Source: Pseudoxanthomonas sp. (lineage in GTDB: Bacteria > Pseudomonadota > Gammaproteobacteria > Xanthomonadales > Xanthomonadaceae). Taken from it: a stretch of 16,081 bases of DNA. The position numbers were made by a program, and so were the translations under genes. Below, in pieces: positions 1-6,340 of this stretch; positions within the stretch are counted from its first letter, which is position 1, and every line of letters starts with the position of its first letter. Where the stretch lies: NCBI GenBank assembly GCA_026785795.1, contig JAJAZJ010000295.1, positions 1-16,081 on the forward strand. The letters run 5' to 3'. The notes beneath the pieces were generated by a model. That model did no database searches. It was not told the DNA's origin and saw only the letters and a program-made list of their open reading frames with translations.

Positions 1-579
1 GGATCCGGCGAACGACCCGCCACCACGCGCTCACTGCGCGTCGCGCTTGAAACCCGGGAGCGCGCCGTACTGCTGTACTCGGCCTCCGATGTTGCGATGT
101 GGCGCGACGAGGACCTGGTGCGTCACCCATTTCTCTCAAAGCTGGGTCCGGACGCGCTGGATGAGTCATTGGGCGCTGCTGCGGTGGCCCAGCGCCTGCA
201 GCAGGCGGCGTTTTCCGGCCGCGCGCTGTCGGCCCTGTTGCTGGACCAGGGCTTCCTGGCGGGCATGGGCAACTACCTGCGTTCGGAAGTGCTGTTCAAG
301 GCAGGTATTGCCCCCCAGCGCACTCCTGCAGACCTGAGCCCCGCTGAGCGCAGGCGCCTTGCGAAGGCATTACTCGACGTGCCTCGCGCGAGCTATGGGA
401 CCCGCGGTATCGTGCCTTCCACCGGCATGCGCGCCGAATACCTGACCGACACTCCCGAGGGTTTTGAATTCAAGGTGTTCGACCGCGCCGGCCTGCCCTG
501 TGCGCAGTGCAGCAAGCGCATCGTGCGGATCGAGTCCGGCGGGCGGCGCCTGTACCTGTGCAAACACTGCCAGCAATGA
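1..579 (+). CDS. nei: Endonuclease VIII (Nei), 3' part; start lies outside the window
   Basis: DNA glycosylase/AP lyase that removes oxidised pyrimidines in base excision repair. The reading frame is open from base 1, so 192 C-terminal residues are visible. E. coli Nei has about 263 residues, so roughly 70 are missing, including the N-terminal catalytic Pro-Glu. The helix-two-turn-helix segment is recognisable (GMGNYLRSE, visible residues 88-96). A C-terminal zinc finger is present: Cys167 and Cys170, then 16 residues, then Cys187 and Cys190. The finger keeps an arginine pair (GGRRLYL) as in Fpg/Nei proteins. Nei rather than MutM is chosen from the GTRGIVPSTG stretch and overall look, so the paralogue call is slightly less sure than the family call. 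It ends 31 nt before the dehydrogenase gene and has no evident functional tie to the kynurenine block. Confidence 0.85.
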   Translation, partial: GSGERPATTRSLRVALETRERAVLLYSASDVAMWRDEDLVRHPFLSKLGPDALDESLGAAAVAQRLQQAAFSGRALSALLLDQGFLAGMGNYLRSEVLFKAGIAPQRTPADLSPAERRRLAKALLDVPRASYGTRGIVPSTGMRAEYLTDTPEGFEFKVFDRAGLPCAQCSKRIVRIESGGRRLYLCKHCQQ

Positions 580-610
580 CCGCCGCAATCCGTCCGGTTA
601 AGCTAGGCCA

Positions 611-2038
611 ATGAAACGTTGCAGCCACTGGATAGACGGTGTTGCCTGCGCGCCAGCCAGTGATCGGTGGCTGGCGCTGTTCAATCCTGCAAACGAAGAG
701 CAGTTCGCGGAGGTTGCGTCAGGCGACAGCACGGATGTGGAGGCCGCGGTCGGTGCAGCGCAGCGGGCTTTTCCGGCCTGGTCGGCGCTGCCCAATTCGC
801 AGCGCTCGCGCTGGCTGGAGCGACTGGCTGACGCGCTGGAAGCCCGCAGCGACGAATTTGCCGCCGCCGAGACGCTGGATGGCGGCAAGCCCTACGCGCT
901 CGCCCGCGACGTGGAGATTCCGCGGGCAGTAGCCAACCTGCGCTTCTTCGCGCACGCTGCCACCCAGTTCTCCAGCGAATCGCACCACGGCGAAGCCGGA
1001 CTGAACTACACCCTGCGCTCGCCTCTGGGTGTGGTGGCCGCCATTTCTCCATGGAACCTGCCGCTTTACCTGTTCACATGGAAGATCGCACCGGCCCTGG
1101 CGGCCGGCAACACCGTGGTGGCCAAGCCCTCGGAGGTCACCCCGCTGACCGCAACCATGTTGGCGGAGCTGGCGGCCGAACTGGGATTTCCGGCAGGCGT
1201 ACTCAACCTGGTACACGGCCTGGGCCCCGAGGTGGGCGAACCGCTGGTGTCGCACCCGCAGGTGCGCGCGGTGTCGTTTACCGGCAGCACTGCGGTAGGC
1301 AAGCGCATCGCAGGCATCACTGCGCCTGCGCTGAAGAAGCTCTCGCTTGAGCTGGGCGGCAAGAATCCAACGCTGGTATTCGCCGACAGTGAATGGCGGA
1401 CGCAGCTGGATACGCTGGTGCGTTCGGCCTTCCAGAACTCCGGGCAGATCTGCCTGTGCGGTTCGCGCTTGCTGGTGGAGCGGTCTATCTATCCCGAGTT
1501 CCGCGATGCATTTTCCGAACGCGTGCGTGCATTGCGGATCGGCGACCCCATGCTGGAGCCCACCCAGCTTGGCCCCCTGGTTTCCCAGCAGCATATGGAC
1601 AAGGTGTTGGCCTGCATCCAGCGCGCGCACGCCGAAGGCGGGCAGCTGCTGTGTGGCGGGCGGCGGTTGGATCGCACCGGCTGGTTCGTGGAACCCACCG
1701 TGTTCGAGGGGCTTGGGCCCGAATGCGCCAGCAATCGTCAGGAAATCTTCGGGCCGGTGGTGACCCTGCAGCCGTTCGACCACGAACAGGAAGCGTTGGC
1801 GCTGGCCAATGCCAGCGACTATGGCCTGTCCGTATCGCTGTGGACCCGCGACCTGCACCGGGCCCATCGCATGGCGGCGGGGCTGCAGGCGGGCATCGTC
1901 TGGGTCAACACCTGGCTGATGCGCGACCTGCGCACCCCGTTCGGCGGCGTGGCTGCCTCGGGCCTGGGCCGTGAGGGCGGCGCCGAGGCCATGCGTTTCT
2001 TCACCGAACCCAAGAATGTGTGCGTGGCTCTGGGATAA
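611..2038 (+). CDS. nbaE: 2-aminomuconate 6-semialdehyde dehydrogenase (ALDH superfamily)
   Basis: NAD-dependent aldehyde dehydrogenase of 475 residues, a normal family length. ALDH landmarks are all present: the PWNLP oxyanion Asn at 149, the KPSE cofactor Lys at 172, the general-base Glu247 in LELGGKNP, and the nucleophile Cys281 in GQICLCGSR. Near the C-terminus is RDLRTPFGG (438-446), typical of 2-aminomuconate and 2-hydroxymuconate semialdehyde dehydrogenases. Its second Arg aligns with a known substrate-carboxylate ligand of that branch. The sequence alone cannot fully separate the amino from the hydroxy substrate. Linkage to haaO, the ACMS decarboxylase and a RidA deaminase makes 2-aminomuconate semialdehyde the best call. 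The ATG follows nei by 31 nt with only a weak ribosome-binding site. The stop is 7 nt before the carbonic anhydrase start, so the two are probably co-transcribed. Confidence 0.88.
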   Translation: MKRCSHWIDGVACAPASDRWLALFNPANEEQFAEVASGDSTDVEAAVGAAQRAFPAWSALPNSQRSRWLERLADALEARSDEFAAAETLDGGKPYALARDVEIPRAVANLRFFAHAATQFSSESHHGEAGLNYTLRSPLGVVAAISPWNLPLYLFTWKIAPALAAGNTVVAKPSEVTPLTATMLAELAAELGFPAGVLNLVHGLGPEVGEPLVSHPQVRAVSFTGSTAVGKRIAGITAPALKKLSLELGGKNPTLVFADSEWRTQLDTLVRSAFQNSGQICLCGSRLLVERSIYPEFRDAFSERVRALRIGDPMLEPTQLGPLVSQQHMDKVLACIQRAHAEGGQLLCGGRRLDRTGWFVEPTVFEGLGPECASNRQEIFGPVVTLQPFDHEQEALALANASDYGLSVSLWTRDLHRAHRMAAGLQAGIVWVNTWLMRDLRTPFGGVAASGLGREGGAEAMRFFTEPKNVCVALG

Positions 2039-2045
2039 TCAGCGC

Positions 2046-2711
2046 ATGAGCGAACTGGCCAAGCTGCTGGACAACAACCGTGAATGGGCCCAGAGGGCCC
2101 TGAACGACGATCCGGGATTTTTTCAGCGGCTCTCGCAGCAGCAATCGCCCCGCTACCTGTGGATCGGCTGCTCGGATTCGCGGGTGCCCGCCAACCAGAT
2201 CCTCGGCCTTGACCCGGGCGAAGTGTCGGTACACCGCAACATCGCGAACGTAATGGCGCACGGCGACCTCAACTGCCTGTCGGTGATCCAGTACGCGGTG
2301 GACATCCTGAAGGTCCGCTACATCCTGCTGGTCGGCCACTATGGCTGTGGCGGCGTGCATGCGGCCATGACCGGCGCTCGCGTGGGCCTGGCCGACAACT
2401 GGCTGCGACATGTCGGCGACGTGGCGCAAAAGCATGCCGCCTCGCTGGACCGGGCCGAATCCGAGTCAGTGCGTGGCGCGCGCCTATGCGAGCTCAACGT
2501 GATCGAACAGGTGGTCAACGTCTGCCAGACCACCGTGGTTGAGGACGCTTGGGCCAACGGCCGCAGCCTTGCGGTGCATGGCTGGGTGTACAGCCTGTCC
2601 GACGGCCGGCTGCAGCAGTTGGGCATGGACGTGGAATCGAACGCGCAGCTGATGCCAGCCTATCAGCGCGCAGTCGCCACGGTCTCGGCGAGGAGTTCGC
2701 GCCATGAATGA
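2046..2711 (+). CDS. can: Beta-class carbonic anhydrase, Can type
   Basis: Interconverts CO2 and bicarbonate in the cytoplasm with a zinc centre. The product is 221 residues, close to E. coli Can (220). The zinc and active-site residues fall at the same numbers as in Can: Cys42, Asp44, Arg46 (IGCSDSRVPA) and His98, Cys101 (VGHYGCGG). The frame is open further upstream, but ATG 2046 is chosen because the protein then matches Can end to end and lies 7 nt after the dehydrogenase stop. Its stop overlaps the start of the RidA-family gene by 8 nt (ATGAATGA), which implies translational coupling inside the operon. The likely local role is to hydrate CO2 released by the ACMS decarboxylase encoded 1.2 kb downstream. 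That role is inferred; it could also be the cell's general carbonic anhydrase. Confidence 0.94.
   Translation: MSELAKLLDNNREWAQRALNDDPGFFQRLSQQQSPRYLWIGCSDSRVPANQILGLDPGEVSVHRNIANVMAHGDLNCLSVIQYAVDILKVRYILLVGHYGCGGVHAAMTGARVGLADNWLRHVGDVAQKHAASLDRAESESVRGARLCELNVIEQVVNVCQTTVVEDAWANGRSLAVHGWVYSLSDGRLQQLGMDVESNAQLMPAYQRAVATVSARSSRHE
2691..2695 (+). promoter_or_regulatory. Shine-Dalgarno of the RidA-family gene
   Basis: AGGAG ends 8 nt before ATG 2704, inside the last codons of the carbonic anhydrase gene. It is the clearest ribosome-binding site in the block and fixes the start of the deaminase gene despite the 8-nt overlap. Confidence 0.7.
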
Positions 2712-3129
2712 AGCGGTCCAAACCAAGTCTGCGCCAAAGCCGGTCGGCCACTATCCGCACGCACGGCGCGTGGGTGCGCTGCTGTTTCTTTCCGGCATCG
2801 GGCCGCGGGATCCGGCCAGCGACGAAATTCCGGGCAACGTGCACGACGGTGGAGGCGGTCTGGTCGGTTACGACATCGCACTGCAGACCCGCGCGGTGTT
2901 CGCCAACGTGCGTGCGGTGCTGCAGGCCAGCGGAGCGGCGTGGGAGGATCTGGTGGATGTGACCGTCTACCTCACCGATATGGCCCGTGATTTCAAGGTC
3001 TACAACAAGATATGGGCCGAGTATTTCCCCGACCACGCCAGCGCGCCCTGCCGCACGACCCTGGGCATCCATTCCTTGCCCACGCCGATCGCCATCGAGC
3101 TGAAGTGCGTCGCCGTTATCAAGGACTGA
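2704..3129 (+). CDS. nbaF: 2-aminomuconate deaminase, RidA (YjgF/YER057c/UK114) family
   Basis: A 141-residue protein. After a short leader it shows the [12 protein letters not shown] opening and the SGIGPRD segment typical of the AmnD/NbaF branch. The Rid landmarks follow: Arg117 in APCRTTLG and Glu132 in IELKCVAV, which in RidA hold the carboxylate and position water for imine hydrolysis. In this pathway it hydrolyses 2-aminomuconate to 4-oxalocrotonate plus ammonia. The specific call rests on resemblance to AmnD-type deaminases and on placement between the semialdehyde dehydrogenase and the dioxygenase. A general enamine/imine deaminase is the alternative. The gene overlaps can by 8 nt and is followed by haaO after 4 nt. 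Confidence 0.88.
   Translation: MNEAVQTKSAPKPVGHYPHARRVGALLFLSGIGPRDPASDEIPGNVHDGGGGLVGYDIALQTRAVFANVRAVLQASGAAWEDLVDVTVYLTDMARDFKVYNKIWAEYFPDHASAPCRTTLGIHSLPTPIAIELKCVAVIKD
3121..3125 (+). promoter_or_regulatory. Shine-Dalgarno of haaO
   Basis: AAGGA lies in the last codons of the RidA-family gene, 8 nt before ATG 3134. It supports that start and tight operon packing. Confidence 0.65.
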
Positions 3130-3133
3130 CCCC

Positions 3134-3664
3134 ATGTTGCCCAATCCACTCAACCTGCACGCCTGGATCGAAGAGCACCGCCACCTGCTGAAGCCGCCGG
3201 TGGGCAACAAGGTGGTCTACGACGGCGACTTCATCGTGATGGTGGTCGGCGGCCCCAACGCCCGCACCGACTACCATTGGGATCAAGGCCCCGAGTGGTT
3301 TTACCAGCTGGAGGGCGAAATGCTGCTGCGCATCCAGGAGAATGGCGCGGCGCGCGATATAGCGATCCGGGCAGGCGAAATGTTCTACCTGCCGCCGCGG
3401 GTGCCGCATTCACCCCAACGCAGCGCCGGCGGCATCGGCCTGGTGATCGAGCGCAAGCGCCTGGCGCACGAGCAAGATGGACTGATGTGGTTCTGCGAGC
3501 GCTGCAACCATGCGCTGTACGAGGAGTACTTCCACCTGCAGGACATCGAGAGTGATTTCGCGCCCGTGTTCGCGCGCTTCTATTCCTCGATCGAGCGCCG
3601 CACTTGCGCACGCTGCGGTCACCTCAACCCGGCTCCGGCCAAGTATTCAGAGGCCGACACCTGA
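3134..3664 (+). CDS. haaO: 3-hydroxyanthranilate 3,4-dioxygenase
   Basis: Non-haem Fe(II) cupin dioxygenase that opens the ring of 3-hydroxyanthranilate to give 2-amino-3-carboxymuconate semialdehyde (ACMS). At 176 residues it has the bacterial length. The catalytic iron ligands are visible as His48, Glu54 and His92, with substrate-binding Arg44, Arg96 and Glu106. The C-terminal rubredoxin-like metal site of bacterial enzymes is intact: Cys121 and Cys124 (CERC) plus Cys158 and Cys161 (CARC). These match the Cupriavidus metallidurans enzyme with a 3-4 residue offset. Also called nbaC. The product ACMS either cyclises spontaneously to quinolinate or is decarboxylated by the enzyme encoded 240 nt downstream. 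Confidence 0.97.
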   Translation: MLPNPLNLHAWIEEHRHLLKPPVGNKVVYDGDFIVMVVGGPNARTDYHWDQGPEWFYQLEGEMLLRIQENGAARDIAIRAGEMFYLPPRVPHSPQRSAGGIGLVIERKRLAHEQDGLMWFCERCNHALYEEYFHLQDIESDFAPVFARFYSSIERRTCARCGHLNPAPAKYSEADT

Positions 3665-3665
3665 A

Positions 3666-3896
3666 ATGGGCACGGTCATAATGCAGCTCGCCGGCATGGA
3701 GCCCGGCACGGCGACGGCGTTCGCAACCACGGTCGCCAGCGCAACCGGCATTGGCGCGCCCGCCAAGATCCGCGCCGACCTGCCCGAAGCGAACGTTGGC
3801 CGCTGCCTGTCCGCCTCGCCTTGCGTGAGGTTTCCGTACAACCCGGCCATCGGCGTTCCGCTTTACGCCATGGCCACCTCCGTGACAGGCCGGTGA
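3666..3896 (+). CDS. Possible small protein of unknown function (76 codons) inside the kynurenine operon
   Basis: I do not recognise this product. ATG 3666 follows the haaO stop by one nucleotide (TGAAATG) and the TGA ends 7 nt before the ACMS decarboxylase start, so the frame fills the gap almost exactly. About 85% of codons end in G or C, as in neighbouring genes. The predicted peptide is Ala/Thr/Gly rich, with two cysteines (47 and 53) and no clear signal peptide, membrane helix or motif. An AGAGG lies 12 nt before the ATG, which is far. Caution is needed: a minus-strand frame (3647-3850, 67 codons) shares the same third positions, so GC3 cannot tell the strands apart. Alternatives are a minus-strand small gene, a decayed gene, or untranslated spacer. 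Confidence 0.3.
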   Translation: MGTVIMQLAGMEPGTATAFATTVASATGIGAPAKIRADLPEANVGRCLSASPCVRFPYNPAIGVPLYAMATSVTGR

Positions 3897-3903
3897 CGCC
3901 CGC

Positions 3904-4920
3904 ATGCTGAAGATCGACACCCACGCCCACTACCTGCCGCATACCTGGCCCGACCTGGCGAAGAAGTATGGAGATGATCGCTTCCCGGTGATCCACCACG
4001 GTGACGACGGCCGTGCGCGCATCTACAAGGACAACAAGTTCTTTCGCGAAATCTGGGCCAAGACCTGGGACCCGCTGGTCCGCATAGACGACTACGCCCG
4101 CTTCGGCGTGCAGGTGCAGGTGCTCAGCACCGTACCGGTGATGTTCTGCTACTGGGCCAAAGCCAACCAGGCGCTGGAGCTGCACCAGGCGTTGAACGAC
4201 CACACCGCCGACGCCTGCCGCAAGCACCCCCGCCACTGCGCCGGCATCGGCACCGTGCCGCTGCAGTCACCGCGGCTGGCGGTGCAGGAGCTGGAGCGCT
4301 GCATGGACCAGCTGGGCCTGCAGGGCGTGCAGATCGGCAGCCATGTCGGCGACTGGAACCTGGACGCGCCGGAGCTGTTCGAGTTTTTCCAGGCGGCGGC
4401 CGACCTGGAGGCCGCGGTGCTGGTCCACCCCTGGGACATGATGGGTGCCGCGGGGATGCCCAAGTACTGGCTGCCGTGGCTGGTGGGCATGCCTGCGGAA
4501 CAGTCGCGCGCCGCCTGCTGCCTGATCTTTGGCGGCGTGCTGGAGCGATTGCCAAAGCTGAAGATCTGCCTGGCCCATGGCGGCGGGAGTTTCCCCTACA
4601 CCATCGGCCGCATCGAGCATGGCTACAACATGCGCCCGGACCTGGTGGCCACCGATAACCCGGGCAATCCGCGCGATTACATCAAGCGGCTGTATTTCGA
4701 TTCGTGGGTAGCCGACCCGCGTGCCCTGCAGTACCTGCTGGATACGGTGGGCACCGACCGGGTGATGCTGGGCACCGACTACCCGTTCCCGCTGGGCGAG
4801 CAGGAGCCCGGCGCCGGCATTGCAGCACTCAACCTGGACCCATCCGAGCAGGCACGCCTGTACCACGGCACCGCGCTGGAATGGCTGGGGCTGCCCGCCT
4901 CGCGCTTTGCAAGACCTTAA
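3904..4920 (+). CDS. nbaD: 2-amino-3-carboxymuconate 6-semialdehyde decarboxylase (ACMSD)
   Basis: Zinc-dependent amidohydrolase-superfamily decarboxylase that converts ACMS to 2-aminomuconate semialdehyde and CO2, drawing carbon away from quinolinate and NAD. It is 338 residues, a typical length. Metal ligands are His7 and His9 (DTHAHYLP), His175 (LVHPWDMMG) and Asp292 (GTDYPFPLG). The catalytic His225 sits in LAHGGGSFPY. Substrate arginines correspond to Arg48 and, from the partner subunit, Arg236. These match the Pseudomonas fluorescens enzyme with a 2-3 residue offset. It is the last gene of the first transcript segment. A REP pair begins 7 nt after its TAA and separates it from kynU. Confidence 0.96.
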   Translation: MLKIDTHAHYLPHTWPDLAKKYGDDRFPVIHHGDDGRARIYKDNKFFREIWAKTWDPLVRIDDYARFGVQVQVLSTVPVMFCYWAKANQALELHQALNDHTADACRKHPRHCAGIGTVPLQSPRLAVQELERCMDQLGLQGVQIGSHVGDWNLDAPELFEFFQAAADLEAAVLVHPWDMMGAAGMPKYWLPWLVGMPAEQSRAACCLIFGGVLERLPKLKICLAHGGGSFPYTIGRIEHGYNMRPDLVATDNPGNPRDYIKRLYFDSWVADPRALQYLLDTVGTDRVMLGTDYPFPLGEQEPGAGIAALNLDPSEQARLYHGTALEWLGLPASRFARP

Positions 4921-4926
4921 TTTTCT

Positions 4927-5019
4927 GTAGGAGCTGCGCAAGCTGCGACCGTTAAGTTCAATGTTCAATGCGCTATTCTTAGTCAACCAAATCGTGATCG
5001 CAGCTTGCGCAGCTCCTAC
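4927..5019. repeat. Inverted pair of GTAG-headed REP elements
   Basis: Two perfect 22-bp arms face each other at 4927-4948 and 4998-5019. The left arm begins GTAGGAGCTGCGCAAGCTGC and the right arm is its exact reverse complement, ending GCTCCTAC. Each arm also holds a short internal palindrome (AGCT-gcgca-AGCT). The 49-nt AT-richer spacer contains a tandem GTTCAAT (4956-4969). The GTAG head and paired inverted layout match the SMAG/REP families of Stenotrophomonas and Pseudomonas, which are spread by RAYT-type TnpA proteins. In RNA the whole unit can fold into a long stem, so it may attenuate or stabilise transcript ends between nbaD and kynU. The rest of the 131-nt gap holds no gene. I see no convincing promoter, although kynU could need one. 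Confidence 0.75.
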
Positions 5020-5051
5020 GTGCGACACTCAAATCCTAACGAAGTAACTAC

Positions 5052-6326
5052 ATGACCGACCGCCTTTCCCTCACCCAGGCCGTAGCCCTGGACGCCGCCG
5101 ATCCGCTGCGCCTGCTGCGCAATGATTTCCTGATACCCACGTTCAAGAACAGCGACCAGGTGTACTTCTGCGGCAACTCACTCGGCCTGCAGCCCAGGGG
5201 CGCGCGCGCCCACGTGCTGCAGGTGCTGGACAAATGGAGCCACGAGGCGGTGGAAGGCCATTTCACCGGCCAGGCACAGTGGATGACCTACCACGAACAG
5301 GTGCAAGCACCGCTGGCGCGGCTGGTCGGCGCGCAGCCTTCGGAAGTGGTGGCGATGAACTCGCTCACCGCCAACCTGCACCTGATGATGGTCAGCTTCT
5401 ACCGACCCACCGCGGAGCGCCCGGCCATCCTGATGGAAGCAGGCGCGTTTTCCTCGGACCGGCATGCGGTTGAATCACAGCTGCGTTTCCACGGTTTCGA
5501 TCCCGCGACCGACCTGGTTGAACTTGGGCCGGACGAAGCCGGCGGCACGATCTCCATGCAGGCCATCGAGCGCGCCATTGAAATGCTCGGCTCGCGGCTG
5601 GCCCTGGTGCTGTGGCCCGGCGTCCAGTACCGCACCGGGCAGGCATTCGACCTGGCGGAAATTGCCCGGCTGGGGCATGCACAGGGCGCGATGGTCGGAT
5701 TCGACCTGGCCCATGCGGTTGGCAACCTGGCGCTGCGCGTGCACTACAGCGGCGCGGACTTTGCCGTGTGGTGCCACTACAAGTACGTGAACTCGGGGCC
5801 TGGTGCCGTGGCTGGCTGCTTCGTGCACGAGCGCCATGCCCACACCCAGCGGCCGCGCTTCGCCGGCTGGTGGGGTCACGAAAAGGCCACCCGATTCAAG
5901 ATGGGCCCGGAATTCATCCCCACGCCCGGCGCTGACGGCTGGCAGCTCAGCAACCCTTCGATCCTCGGATTGGCCCCGCTGCTGGCCTCGCTTGAACTGT
6001 TCGACAAGGCCGGCGGCATGGTCGCCCTGCGCCACAAATCGGAGCGGCTTACCGCGTTCCTGGAAGCAATGATCCGTGCACGCCTGCCGGAAACACTTGA
6101 GATCATTACCCCATCCGAGCCCCAGCGCCGCGGCTGCCAGCTTTCGCTGCGGGTCAGCGGTGGGCGCGAACGTGGTCGCGAACTGTTCGACTACCTGGCC
6201 TCGGTGGGCATCATGGGTGACTGGCGCGAACCGGACGTCATCCGCATTTCGCCGACGCCGCTGTACAACAGGTACATGGACGTTTACCGCCTGGTGGAAG
6301 AAGTTGAGGCGTGGAGGGGTATATGA
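5052..6326 (+). CDS. kynU: Kynureninase
   Basis: PLP enzyme of fold type I that cleaves 3-hydroxykynurenine (or kynurenine) to 3-hydroxyanthranilate (or anthranilate) plus alanine. At 424 residues it is a normal length. The PLP lysine is Lys244 in CHYKYVNSGPG and the cofactor-nitrogen aspartate is Asp218 in GFDLAHAVGN. The conserved N-terminal FCGNSLGLQP and the GWWGH segment (272-276) are also present. A weak GAAG precedes the ATG, which lies 32 nt after the REP pair. The stop region overlaps a 5-codon minicistron that leads into kmo, so kynU and kmo are probably coupled. Pairing with kmo and haaO indicates 3-hydroxykynurenine as the working substrate. Confidence 0.97.
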   Translation: MTDRLSLTQAVALDAADPLRLLRNDFLIPTFKNSDQVYFCGNSLGLQPRGARAHVLQVLDKWSHEAVEGHFTGQAQWMTYHEQVQAPLARLVGAQPSEVVAMNSLTANLHLMMVSFYRPTAERPAILMEAGAFSSDRHAVESQLRFHGFDPATDLVELGPDEAGGTISMQAIERAIEMLGSRLALVLWPGVQYRTGQAFDLAEIARLGHAQGAMVGFDLAHAVGNLALRVHYSGADFAVWCHYKYVNSGPGAVAGCFVHERHAHTQRPRFAGWWGHEKATRFKMGPEFIPTPGADGWQLSNPSILGLAPLLASLELFDKAGGMVALRHKSERLTAFLEAMIRARLPETLEIITPSEPQRRGCQLSLRVSGGRERGRELFDYLASVGIMGDWREPDVIRISPTPLYNRYMDVYRLVEEVEAWRGI

Positions 6327-6340
6327 GAACGCTGCGATGA
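6323..6340 (+). other. Possible 5-codon minicistron (MRTLR) bridging kynU and kmo
   Basis: ATG 6323 overlaps the kynU TGA (ATGA at 6323-6326), and the minicistron's own TGA overlaps the kmo ATG (ATGA at 6337-6340). The strongest ribosome-binding sequence here, GGAGGGG at 6313-6319, is 5 nt (GGAGG core) from this ATG but about 19 nt from the kmo ATG. Ribosomes may therefore initiate here or reinitiate stepwise before kmo. It may equally be chance. Confidence 0.25.

Noticed and set aside
1..6. GGATCC (BamHI site) at the very first bases
   Set aside because: Possibly a cloning or window boundary coincidence. The nei frame is open through it, so there is no sign of a vector junction.
719..1867. 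Long minus-strand open frames opposite nbaE, kynU, kmo and sbcB (for example 719-1867, 5475-6419, 6844-7818, 8288-9238)
   Set aside because: All are antisense shadows of confident genes, with His/Arg/Gln-rich low-complexity products.
4951..4997. Promoter for kynU between the REP arms (TATTCT at 4974-4979)
   Set aside because: A -10-like hexamer exists, but no acceptable -35 hexamer lies at a proper distance on the plus strand, and the AT-richer spacer makes chance matches likely.
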